Shown here: positions 16,486 to 23,663 of the stretch, piece by piece | Position numbering within the stretch: position 1 is the stretch's first letter | How the letters are laid out: the number at the start of each line of letters is the position of its first letter | Assembly: GCF_014649775.1 (NCBI RefSeq) | Contig: NZ_BMTR01000002.1 | Span: 248,001 to 312,000 of the forward strand | From: Streptomyces longisporoflavus | GTDB lineage: Bacteria; Actinomycetota; Actinomycetes; Streptomycetales; Streptomycetaceae | DNA length: 64,000 nt | Direction: 5' to 3' | Program-made: the position numbers and the translations under genes | The notes under the pieces: model-generated | Database searches by the model: none | What the model was told of the DNA's origin: nothing | Seen by the model: the letters and a program-made list of their open reading frames with translations, nothing else

Positions 16486-17832
16486 ATGTCCGCTGTAGCG
16501 CCGCCCACCACCGCAGTCGGCCCCCAAGGGACCGAGGCGGAGAAGCGGAAAGCGATACGCCGAGCCATCGGCGCGGGAAGCATCGGAAACTTCGTCGAAC
16601 AGTTCGACTACGGCCTCTACGGCTACATGGCGCCGGTCCTGGCCCCCGCCTTCTTCCCGCAGAGCAACCAGGCCGCGGCCGTCCTGAGCACGTACGCGAT
16701 CATCGCCATCGCCTGCCTGTTCCGCCCCCTGGGCGGCACTCTCGTCGGCCGCTGGGGCGACCGGGTGGGCCGCAAGAAGACGCTGCTGTGGACCATCGTG
16801 TTCATGGGCGTCACCACGGCCATGATCGGCGCCCTGCCGACGTACCAGCAGATCGGGATTTTCGCGCCCCTGCTCCTGCTGTTCCTGCGCGTCATCCAGG
16901 GCATGGTCTCGGGCGGGGAGTACGTCGGAGCGGTGGCCTTCATCGTGGAGTGGGCAGAGCCCAAGCGGCGCGGTTACTACGCCTCGTACGCCTCCAACAG
17001 CTGCTTCCTCGGCATCCTCGCCGGGGCGGGCACCGCCGCGCTCACCAGCTGGCTGTTCGAGGGGCCCACGCTGGACTCGTGGGGCTGGCGCATCCCGTTC
17101 CTGCTCGCGCTGCCGCTGAGCGCGGTCGGGATCTGGCTGCGGCAGCGCATCGACGAGTCACCCGAGTTCATCCGCGCCACCGAGGGCGGCGCCGGCGTCG
17201 TCAAGGCGCCGATCCGGGACGCGCTGCGCACGCAGTGGCGGCCGATCCTCACCTTCTGCGGCGTCTCGGTCATGCTCGCGATCCTGTCCTACACCTGGGT
17301 CACGTTCTATCCCGAGTACCTGACCGGCACGCTGGGCCTGCCCCGCTGGATGGCCCTGACGTCCAACGCCATCTCCGTGGCCGTGCTCATCCCGCTGCTG
17401 CCGCTCGCCGGCACCATCTCGGACCGGATCGGCCGCAAACCGATGCTGATCTCCGGCGCCGTCGCGTGCATCGTCCTGGTCCCGCTGGCCTTCTGGGTGG
17501 GCGAGGGCGGCACCTTCGGCGCGGCCGTCGCCAGCCAACTGATCTACATCATCCCCGAGTTCTTCCTGACCGGCATCGTCACGGTCTGCACGGCCGAACT
17601 CTTCGCGACGCGCAGCCGGTTCAGCGCCAGCGCCATCGCGTACAACAGCTCGTTCTCCATCTTCATGGGCATCACGCCGTTCGTCGCGGCCCTGCTCGTC
17701 AGCAGCTTCGACACGATCTACGCCGTGTGGGTCTACCTCGCGGCAGCCGCGCTCCTGGCCCTCGTGGTCGTGAGCACCTTCATGACGGAGACATACCGGA
17801 CCCACCTGGGTGCGGACAAATTCACCACCTGA
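16486..17832 (+). CDS. MFS transporter, metabolite:H+ symporter (MHS) family
   Basis: A 448-residue, twelve-helix transporter. GNFVEQFDYGLYGYMAP in helix 1 and RPLGGTLVGRWGDRVGRKK in the helix 2-3 loop are MHS signatures, as in KgtP, ShiA and ProP, which carry organic acids or zwitterions. This suggests that the regulon's substrate is a carboxylate or charged compound rather than a neutral sugar. The start ATG has a GGAGAAG ribosome site. It has its own promoter with the shared palindrome and is followed at 92 bases by the NTF2-like gene, which has another copy. Confidence 0.9.
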   Translation: MSAVAPPTTAVGPQGTEAEKRKAIRRAIGAGSIGNFVEQFDYGLYGYMAPVLAPAFFPQSNQAAAVLSTYAIIAIACLFRPLGGTLVGRWGDRVGRKKTLLWTIVFMGVTTAMIGALPTYQQIGIFAPLLLLFLRVIQGMVSGGEYVGAVAFIVEWAEPKRRGYYASYASNSCFLGILAGAGTAALTSWLFEGPTLDSWGWRIPFLLALPLSAVGIWLRQRIDESPEFIRATEGGAGVVKAPIRDALRTQWRPILTFCGVSVMLAILSYTWVTFYPEYLTGTLGLPRWMALTSNAISVAVLIPLLPLAGTISDRIGRKPMLISGAVACIVLVPLAFWVGEGGTFGAAVASQLIYIIPEFFLTGIVTVCTAELFATRSRFSASAIAYNSSFSIFMGITPFVAALLVSSFDTIYAVWVYLAAAALLALVVVSTFMTETYRTHLGADKFTT

Positions 17833-17861
17833 CCGACTCCCCTGCCACACCTTCCGCACTT

Positions 17862-17880
17862 CGTATGCATACGCATACGC
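17862..17880 (+). promoter_or_regulatory. Operator CGTATGCATACG before the NTF2-like gene
   Basis: The 12-base palindrome CGTATGCATACG (17862-17873) runs into a further half-site, GCATACGC. It is a variant of the ATACGTAT sites, with central GC in place of CG, so binding by the same LacI protein is likely but less certain. Confidence 0.5.
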
Positions 17881-17924
17881 ATCCACGCGGACACACAGCC
17901 GACAGAACGAGAAAGGTACCCATC

Positions 17925-18923
17925 ATGTCCCTCGACCCCGCCGCCTACCTCCCCTACAAGGACCCCGACGACTTCATCCGCGAGGTCACCGACCGCATCT
18001 GGGTCGGCCGCGACATCTCCTACATCGTCGACAACTACGAGCCGGACTCGATCGTCCACACCAGTCTCGGCACCGTGGTGGGCCGCGACGGCGTGATCGA
18101 GGGCACGACGATGCGCATGGGCAGCACGCCCGGCCACATCGGTCAGGCCGAGGACGTGGTGTGGGAGGCGCGCGGAAACGACGCCTTCCTCAGCTCTCAC
18201 CTCGTCTTCTCGGCCGACGAGCACCTGGTGGACGGGCGGAACATCCGCATCCGCAAGCGCACGGTCGCCAACTGCCTCTACCGCCGCGGCCGGATGGTCG
18301 AGGAGTGGGTGGTCCGCGACGAACTGGCCACCTGTCTGCAGAGCGGCATAGACCCCGACGAGGCGGCACGCGCCCTGCAATTCCAGGGGTACAGCGGGTC
18401 GATGACCGAGGAGCCGCCCAAGGACGTCCTGCTCGCGGGCGTCAGCGGGCCGCGGCCCGACGAGTTCCGGCCCGAGTGCGAGATGGTCCTCGAGTTCATG
18501 GACGAGGTGTGGACGCAGCGCCGGCTGCAGAAGGTCAACGACTTCATGACCCGTGACCTCTTCCTGCACACCGTCGGCGACCGGACCGTCATCCGCCCCG
18601 AGCGCTACCAGAGCGATCTGATGGCCATGGTCGCCGCTTTCCCCGACGCCCGGTTCGAGGTCCGGGACGTGCAGACCAACTTCTCGCCGCGCTACGCCGG
18701 CCTGCGGGTGGCCGTCACCTGGACGATGCACGGCACCTACCGGGGCACTCCGGACTTCGGCCGGCTCACGAATCAGCCGGTGACGATGCTCGGCGTCTCC
18801 CAGTTCCTGATCCAGGACGGCCGCATCGTGCGGGAGTTCCGCGTCTACGACGAGATCTCGCTGCGGGCCCAGATCAACAGCACGCGGGGCGACGGCCCGG
18901 CGGTGGAGGCCAACATCTACTGA
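17925..18923 (+). CDS. Double SnoaL/NTF2-like protein
   Basis: A 332-residue protein made of two NTF2-like (SnoaL) cone-shaped domains, roughly residues 12-145 and 180-320 (first: DFIREVTDRIWVGRDISYIVDNYEPDSI-type helix and strand; second: VLEFMDEVWTQRRLQKVNDF). Such domains act as small-molecule isomerases, dehydratases, cyclases or binding proteins. No catalytic assignment is possible. It is the last gene under the ATACGTAT-type palindrome and ends in a perfect 20-base-stem hairpin, so it belongs to the regulon. GAAAGG serves as ribosome site. Confidence 0.75.
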   Translation: MSLDPAAYLPYKDPDDFIREVTDRIWVGRDISYIVDNYEPDSIVHTSLGTVVGRDGVIEGTTMRMGSTPGHIGQAEDVVWEARGNDAFLSSHLVFSADEHLVDGRNIRIRKRTVANCLYRRGRMVEEWVVRDELATCLQSGIDPDEAARALQFQGYSGSMTEEPPKDVLLAGVSGPRPDEFRPECEMVLEFMDEVWTQRRLQKVNDFMTRDLFLHTVGDRTVIRPERYQSDLMAMVAAFPDARFEVRDVQTNFSPRYAGLRVAVTWTMHGTYRGTPDFGRLTNQPVTMLGVSQFLIQDGRIVREFRVYDEISLRAQINSTRGDGPAVEANIY

Positions 18924-18960
18924 CCGCCACCTCCTGTCCGGGCGCGGACAGAGGCAGCAG

Positions 18961-19004
18961 GACATGGCGAGGGGCCCCGGGCAACCGGGGCCCCTCGCCA
19001 TGTC
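18961..19004 (+). terminator. Perfect 20-base-pair hairpin
   Basis: Bases 18961-18980 pair without mismatch with 18985-19004 around a GCAA tetraloop. It ends the catabolic regulon, and being symmetrical could act in both directions. No T-run follows. Confidence 0.8.
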
Positions 19005-19041
19005 CGGTTACCGACCCCGCGGGCGACCCGGCCCCGCTTTT

Positions 19042-19066
19042 AATTTGCCTTTCAGATGCAACATTT
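19042..19066 (+). promoter_or_regulatory. Candidate NsrR site before nsrR
   Basis: An A/T-rich, imperfect dyad around TTTGCC...GATGCAAC sits just upstream of nsrR in an otherwise G/C-rich region. It resembles the 11-1-11 A/T-flanked layout of Streptomyces NsrR sites. Assigned by eye. Confidence 0.35.
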
Positions 19067-19079
19067 ATAGCGTGCGGCC

Positions 19080-19523
19080 ATGCGGCTGACACGGTTCACG
19101 GATCTGGCTCTGCGCGTACTGATGCGCCTCGCCGTCGAGGAGGGGGACCTGCCCACCACGCGCGAGGTCGCCGCCGCCATGGACGTGCCGTACACGCACG
19201 CGGCGAAGGTCGTCGCCAAGTTGCAGCACATGGGTCTGGTCGAGGCGCGGCGCGGCCGGGGCGGCGGGCTCGCGCTGACCGCGGCGGGGCGCGTGGCCTC
19301 GGTCGGCGGGCTCGTGCGCGAGCTCGAAGGGCCGGGAGAAGTCGTGGACTGCGACGGAGCGACGCCGTGTCCGCTCCGGTCCGCGTGCCGCCTGCGCGGA
19401 GCGCTGCGCCAGGCACAGGAGGCGTTCTTCGCAGCGCTCGATCCACTCTCGCTCGACGACCTCACCAAGTCACCCACCGGGCCGCTCCTGGTCTCGCTCT
19501 CCCCCACGCCCCGCACGGACTGA
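19080..19523 (+). CDS. nsrR: NsrR, iron-sulfur nitric oxide sensor (Rrf2 family)
   Basis: A 147-residue Rrf2-family repressor. The N-terminal winged helix (LTRFTDLALRVLMRLAV) is followed by the NO-sensing cluster ligands C91, C97 and C103 (CDGATPCPLRSAC). The spacing matches S. coelicolor NsrR, including an aspartate at position 8, which is the fourth ligand of its [4Fe-4S] cluster. NO reacts with the cluster and releases DNA. The flavohaemoglobin gene lies 79 bases downstream on the same strand, the standard target, and A/T-rich candidate sites precede both genes. Confidence 0.9.
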   Translation: MRLTRFTDLALRVLMRLAVEEGDLPTTREVAAAMDVPYTHAAKVVAKLQHMGLVEARRGRGGGLALTAAGRVASVGGLVRELEGPGEVVDCDGATPCPLRSACRLRGALRQAQEAFFAALDPLSLDDLTKSPTGPLLVSLSPTPRTD

Positions 19524-19565
19524 CCGCACCACCACGGATCGGCGGCCGGCACCGCCGCACGCCTC

Positions 19566-19590
19566 AAAATACGAATCTAATATGCACATT
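19566..19590 (+). promoter_or_regulatory. Candidate NsrR site before hmpA
   Basis: AAAATACGAATCTAATATGC and following bases form an A/T-rich imperfect dyad immediately before the hmpA ribosome site, where NsrR sites lie in Streptomyces. Confidence 0.4.
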
Positions 19591-19602
19591 AAGGAGTCGT
19601 TG

Positions 19603-20790
19603 ATGCTCACCGAGCCTTCGGCCGCCGTCGTCCGCGCCACGCTTCCCGCCATCGGCGCCGCCATCGAGGACATCACCGAGCGCTTCTACGGGAAGCTGTT
19701 CGCGGCCCACCCGGCCTTGCTGCGCGACCTGTTCAACCGCGGCAACCAGGCCGCCGGCACCCAACGCCGGGCGCTCGCGGGCTCCATCGCGGCGTTCGCC
19801 GCCCACCTGGTCGAGCACCCCGACGACCGGCCCGACGTGATGCTGCGCCGGATCGCGAACAAGCACGCCTCACTCGGGGTGCGGGCCGACCAGTACCCGA
19901 TCGTGCACCAGCACCTGTTCGAAGCCATCGCCGAGGTGCTCGGCGACGCGATCACGCCCGAGGTCGCCGCCGCCTGGGACGAGGTGTACTGGCTGATGGC
20001 GAACGCCCTGATCACGATCGAGGCCGGTCTGTACGCGCGGCAGGGCGTGGTCGACGCCGACGTGTGGCGGACGTGGGAGGTGGTGGACCGCACCGAGGAG
20101 ACGCCTCTGGTCGCGTCGTTCCTGCTGCGCCCGGCCGACGGCGGCCCGGTCCCCGCGTTCCGGGCCGGGCAGTACGTCTCCGTACAGGTCCAACTGGCCG
20201 ACGGCGCACGGCAGATACGCCAGTACAGCCTGATCGGCGCGCCGTCCGCCACCACCCGCGCGATCGCGGTCAAACAGGTCGCGGGCACCGGCGCCGGGCC
20301 CGACGGCGAGGTCTCGCACCACCTGCACACGCACGTCCGCCGGGGGGACCTGCTGCGCGTCTCGGCGCCCTACGGCGACCTCGTCCTGGAACCGGGCGAC
20401 GCACCCCTGCTGCTCGCCTCCGCGGGGATCGGCTGCACGCCCATGCTGGCCATGCTGGAAGAGCTGGCGGCAGCCGGACACCGGGGCCCCGTGACGGTCG
20501 TGCACGCCGACCGCTCACCCGACAGCCACGCCCTGCGCGCCCACCACGCCGTCCTGGCGGCCAAGCTCCCCGCCGGCACAGCCCGCTTCTGGTACGAACA
20601 GCCAGGCTCCGGACACCACACCGGCCGCGTCGATCTCACCGACGTCCCCGTGGCGCCGGGCACCCGCGCCTATCTCTGCGGGCCGCTGCCCTTCATGCGC
20701 GCGGTGCGCGGGCAGCTCCTCGGCAAGGGGGTGGCGGCCGCCGACATCCACTACGAGGTGTTCGGCCCCGACCTGTGGCTCGCGTCATGA
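19603..20790 (+). CDS. hmpA: Flavohaemoglobin, nitric oxide dioxygenase
   Basis: A 395-residue cytoplasmic enzyme that turns NO and O2 into nitrate using NAD(P)H. The globin domain (about residues 1-136) is followed by the FAD-binding barrel (RQYSLIGAPSATTRAIAVK, residues 200-225) and the NAD-binding domain (ASAGIGCTPMLAMLEEL; GPLPFMRAVR; ending YEVFGPDLW). ATG 19603 is chosen over 19582 because AAGGAG lies six bases upstream of it. Controlled by the upstream NsrR. Confidence 0.93.
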   Translation: MLTEPSAAVVRATLPAIGAAIEDITERFYGKLFAAHPALLRDLFNRGNQAAGTQRRALAGSIAAFAAHLVEHPDDRPDVMLRRIANKHASLGVRADQYPIVHQHLFEAIAEVLGDAITPEVAAAWDEVYWLMANALITIEAGLYARQGVVDADVWRTWEVVDRTEETPLVASFLLRPADGGPVPAFRAGQYVSVQVQLADGARQIRQYSLIGAPSATTRAIAVKQVAGTGAGPDGEVSHHLHTHVRRGDLLRVSAPYGDLVLEPGDAPLLLASAGIGCTPMLAMLEELAAAGHRGPVTVVHADRSPDSHALRAHHAVLAAKLPAGTARFWYEQPGSGHHTGRVDLTDVPVAPGTRAYLCGPLPFMRAVRGQLLGKGVAAADIHYEVFGPDLWLAS

Positions 20791-20797
20791 TGACGCC

Positions 20798-21103
20798 ATG
20801 GCGGCAGAGGACATGCAGTACACCGACGACGGCCATTTCGTCGTCATCAAGGGCAGGCGCTGGCGAGCCACCGACCCCCGCCTGCCCGCCGGAGTGGAAG
20901 AACGCCTGACCCGCCACCTGATGTCGGCCCGCCGGGCCGTGGCCGCCGCGGGCGACGACGAAGCGGCACGCAAGGCCGCCCGGGCACGCGTACAGCTCGC
21001 CAAGACGGGCCTCGGGGAACGCGGCACGCCCTGGTGGGAGCAGACCCTCGCCGAGCGGCGCCGACGCTGGAACGACTGCCTGCGGCAGCTGGAAGAGCGA
21101 TAG
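20798..21103 (+). CDS. Conserved small hypothetical protein
   Basis: A 101-residue soluble, charged, mostly helical protein (FVVIKGRRWRATDPRLPAG, then an arginine-rich helical region ending WNDCLRQLEER). Related small proteins occur widely in Streptomyces and are sometimes labelled 'biopolymer transporter Tol', a name with no functional support here. It starts seven bases after hmpA and is probably co-transcribed, though its link to NO defence is unproven. A second in-frame ATG follows five codons in. Confidence 0.65.
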   Translation: MAAEDMQYTDDGHFVVIKGRRWRATDPRLPAGVEERLTRHLMSARRAVAAAGDDEAARKAARARVQLAKTGLGERGTPWWEQTLAERRRRWNDCLRQLEER

Positions 21104-21402
21104 CAGCGAACAGCCGCAGTGTGCCGCAGTTCACCCCGACGGCCCCTCCGGCCAGGAACATCCGGGCCCGGGCCGTCGTTCTTCTGGGTGTGGCTGCGGA
21201 GGGGACAGTGTCCCCGGGCCTCACCTATAGCCCATGGGGAAGATCGTTCGGCTGAAGCCCCATGGAGCCTTTCGCCGAGAGGCGACCGCCCTCCGCGTGC
21301 CACGCTCTACGGCCCCGGCTGGTCTCCCCCGTCCAGCCGGGGCTTCTTCATGCCCGGCGTGCTTGCGGGCTCGCGGTGCAGCCCTCGTCCGCCGCACATC
21401 CG
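21104..21402. other. Structured intergenic region with no gene
   Basis: About 300 bases between convergent genes. It holds a perfect palindrome GGGGACA-G-TGTCCCC (21201-21215), an A/T-rich CTATAG (21225-21230), an inverted repeat CCATGGGG (21232-21239)/CCCCATGG (21258-21265) and a terminator hairpin (21312-21343). A short transcript starting near 21232 is conceivable; no protein is supported. Confidence 0.4.
21312..21343. terminator. Hairpin GCCCCGGCTGG/CCAGCCGGGGC + TTCTTC
   Basis: Eleven perfect base pairs around a ten-base loop, followed by TTCTTC. It lies between the convergent hmpA unit and the monooxygenase gene and can serve both. Confidence 0.75.
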
Positions 21403-22521
21403 CTACTCGCCCTCGGCGAACATCCTGAGCAGGCCGTGCGGCGCCTCGTCGCCGTAGAGCAGCTCGAGGAGCTGGTTGCCGTCGGTGGCGGACGCGGCAC
21501 TGCGGGGGAACATGGCCTGTTCGTACGCGGTGAGCGCGGTCTCGATGTCGTCGGGGTGCGCTGCGATGGCCTTGCCGAGTTCGGCGCCGTCGTACATGGC
21601 CAGGTTGGCGCCCTCGCCGTTCGGGGCCGCGAGGTGGCCGGCGTCGCCGAGCAGGGTCACGCCCGGCACCCGGTCCCAGCGGTGATCGGCGGGCAGGGCG
21701 TTGAGGGTGCGCAGGACCGGTGCGGTCTCACCGTCGGTGATCAGCGCGGTGAGCTCCGGTGCCCAGCCCTCGAATTCCCGCGCGATCCGCGCGGCGGCAG
21801 CGGCGGGATCGGCGAAATCGATGGCGTCGAACCACTCCTGCGGCTCGGAGAGCACCACATAGGTGTGCAGGGTCCCGCCGCTCTCCCGGTGAGCCTGGAT
21901 GCCCTTGCCGGGCGCGAGCGCGAACATGGACCCGCCGCCGACCGCCTTCGCGCAGGCCGGGTGCCGGGCGTCGGCGTCGTACAGGTACGTCTCGACGAAC
22001 GATCTGCCGATGTACGAGGGCCTCGCGTCGGAGAGCAGCGGGCGCACCCGCGACCATGCGCCGTCCGCGCCCACGAGGAGGTCCGTGACGGCGGTGGTGC
22101 CGTCGGCGAAGCTCACCTCGTGGCGCCCCCCGCCCAGGGCGCGGACACCGTCGACCTTGTGTCCCCAGCGGACGGTGCCGGCCGGGAGTGAGTCGAGCAG
22201 GACGCGCCGCAGTTCGCCGCGGAGCACCTCGGGGCGTCCGCGCTCGCTGTCGTCGTCGAACAGGACGGCCCCGTCCGTGTCGAGGACGCGGGTGGCCTCG
22301 CGGCCTTCCAGGACGAGACCGCGGAACTCGTCCGTCAGGCCTGCCGCCCGGAGCGCCGGCTGGCCGGTGTCCTCGTGGATGTCGAGCATTCCGCCCTGGG
22401 CGCGCGCCGCCGCGGAGGCCTCCGCCTCGTAGACCGTGGCCGGTATGCCGTGGACATGCAGGACGCGGGCGAGCGTGAGGCCGCCGAGTCCGGCGCCGAT
22501 GATCGTGACGTGGGTGCTCAT
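21403..22521 (-). CDS. FAD-dependent monooxygenase (PHBH/TetX-like)
   Basis: A 372-residue class A flavoprotein monooxygenase. The FAD-binding GAGLGGLTLAR opens the protein, DGAWSRVRPLL is the DG motif, and LLGDAGHLAAPNGEGANLAM is the second FAD motif. This is the layout of TetX-type hydroxylases, which modify aromatic or polyketide compounds, including tetracyclines; the substrate is unknown. The start has an AAAGGAG ribosome site. It is divergent from a TetR gene, with three CTGGAA-N5-TTCCAG sites between, so it is probably de-repressed by its substrate. Confidence 0.85.
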   Translation of the reverse strand: MSTHVTIIGAGLGGLTLARVLHVHGIPATVYEAEASAAARAQGGMLDIHEDTGQPALRAAGLTDEFRGLVLEGREATRVLDTDGAVLFDDDSERGRPEVLRGELRRVLLDSLPAGTVRWGHKVDGVRALGGGRHEVSFADGTTAVTDLLVGADGAWSRVRPLLSDARPSYIGRSFVETYLYDADARHPACAKAVGGGSMFALAPGKGIQAHRESGGTLHTYVVLSEPQEWFDAIDFADPAAAAARIAREFEGWAPELTALITDGETAPVLRTLNALPADHRWDRVPGVTLLGDAGHLAAPNGEGANLAMYDGAELGKAIAAHPDDIETALTAYEQAMFPRSAASATDGNQLLELLYGDEAPHGLLRMFAEGE

Positions 22522-22571
22522 GGCAGTACTCCTTTCGTGTGCGCCCGCCGGTGCAGGCCGGCAGGACATCT

Positions 22572-22639
22572 CTGGAATGACGTTCCAGAGACAGACTGGA
22601 ACTCCGTTCCAGCGATGTCAAGCTGGAACGGGATTCCAG
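22572..22639. promoter_or_regulatory. Three operators CTGGAA-N5-TTCCAG
   Basis: Three perfect copies of the same 6-5-6 palindrome at 22572-22588, 22596-22612 and 22623-22639 fill the gap between the divergent monooxygenase and TetR genes. The spacing (24 and 27 bases start to start) suggests several repressor dimers on the DNA. This is very likely the TetR operator. Confidence 0.8.
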
Positions 22640-22659
22640 AGCTGTGCCAGGATGTGCGC

Positions 22660-23346
22660 ATGGCAACCAGGACGCGTCGCACAGAGCGACGGGAGGAACC
22701 GCTCTCCCGGGAACGCATCGTCGAGGCGGCGATCGAGCTGCTCGACACGGTGGGCGAGCGCGGGCTCACGTTCCGCACCCTGGCCGAGCGCCTCACCACA
22801 GGACCCGGCGCGATCTACTGGCACGTCACGGGCAAGGAGGAACTGCTCGGCGCCGCCACCGACGCCGTCGTCGCGGGCACCATGCCCGCAGGACCCGCCG
22901 ATACGACACCGCAGGAAGCGATCCGCGTCCTCGCGCTCGGCGTCTTCGACGCGATCGAGACACACCCCTGGATCGGCGACCAACTCGCCCGCTCCCCCGG
23001 CAAGTCGCCGATGCTGCGCGTCTTCGAACACCTCGGACGCCAGGTCCAGGCCCTCGGCGCGCCCCCCGCCTTCCAGTTCACCGCCACGTCCGCGCTGCTC
23101 AACTACATCGTCGGGGTGGGCGGACAGAACGCGGCCGACGCCCGCGCGCACCACGCACGCACCCCCGACACGAGCCGGGCCGAGTTCCTCGACGACGCCT
23201 CCGCCGCATGGGCGGACCTCGACCCCGTCGAGTACGCGTTCACCCGCAGTGTCGCCGGCCAACTGCGCGAGCACGACGACCGCACGGAGTTCGTCGCCGG
23301 CATCGACCTCATCCTCACCGGCATCACCCACCGGCAGCCGGGCTGA
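22660..23346 (+). CDS. TetR-family regulator (TetR C-terminal type)
   Basis: A 228-residue TetR-family repressor: helix-turn-helix in residues 17-60 (ERIVEAAIELLDTVGERGLT; GPGAIYWHVTGKEELL), then an all-helical ligand domain. The GAIYWHV recognition helix is typical of the tetracycline/multidrug-sensor subgroup. ATG 22660 lies 20 bases after the last of three palindromes, so it is autoregulated and controls the divergent FAD monooxygenase. Confidence 0.88.
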   Translation: MATRTRRTERREEPLSRERIVEAAIELLDTVGERGLTFRTLAERLTTGPGAIYWHVTGKEELLGAATDAVVAGTMPAGPADTTPQEAIRVLALGVFDAIETHPWIGDQLARSPGKSPMLRVFEHLGRQVQALGAPPAFQFTATSALLNYIVGVGGQNAADARAHHARTPDTSRAEFLDDASAAWADLDPVEYAFTRSVAGQLREHDDRTEFVAGIDLILTGITHRQPG

Positions 23347-23663
23347 ACACGCCGATCCGCGGGGCGTGTGGGCCGACGGTACAGGTGGTGGTGTCCTTCA
23401 ACCGCAGGATTTGCGCCTCGCCCTCGCCTTCGTCCCCGCCGGGAGCGGCGCCGTCCAGGCGCCGGGTGGCGCCCGGGTCCGCGGTGACCCAGCCGTTGCT
23501 GGTGCCCTCGGGCGCCGACAGGGGGCCGCCGTCCTCCCCTACCGCGCCTGCGCCACTCGCCGGCTGGAGATCAGCAGGCCGGTTCCGAGGGTGGCGGCCA
23601 GAGCCGAGTGCAAGGCCCTGCTCCGCCCCGCCGGAAGAGGTGCGGCCTGGCCGCGGGTGCTCC
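23347..23663. other. Intergenic region between convergent genes, no gene supported
   Basis: 317 bases after the TetR stop and after the GH13 stop. Reading frames are open here on both strands only because of the high G/C content. A stretch near 23545-23610, read on the minus strand, gives a hydrophobic peptide ending TLGTGLLISSRRVAQAR, which could be a worn-down transporter end, but support is weak. No clear hairpin. Confidence 0.3.

Noticed and set aside
10067..18923. Sulfopropanediol (HpsN-type) degradation as the function of the regulon
   Set aside because: The HisD-like, SDR and transporter genes would fit, but no sulfolactate sulfolyase (SuyAB) or related gene is present, and the bicupin and HpaI-type aldolase are unexplained. 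Kept only as a possible comparison.
21234..21428. Frame MGKIVRLKPHGAFRREATAL... considered as a transposase fragment
   Set aside because: No further similarity, no inverted or direct terminal repeats, and the terminator hairpin lies inside it.
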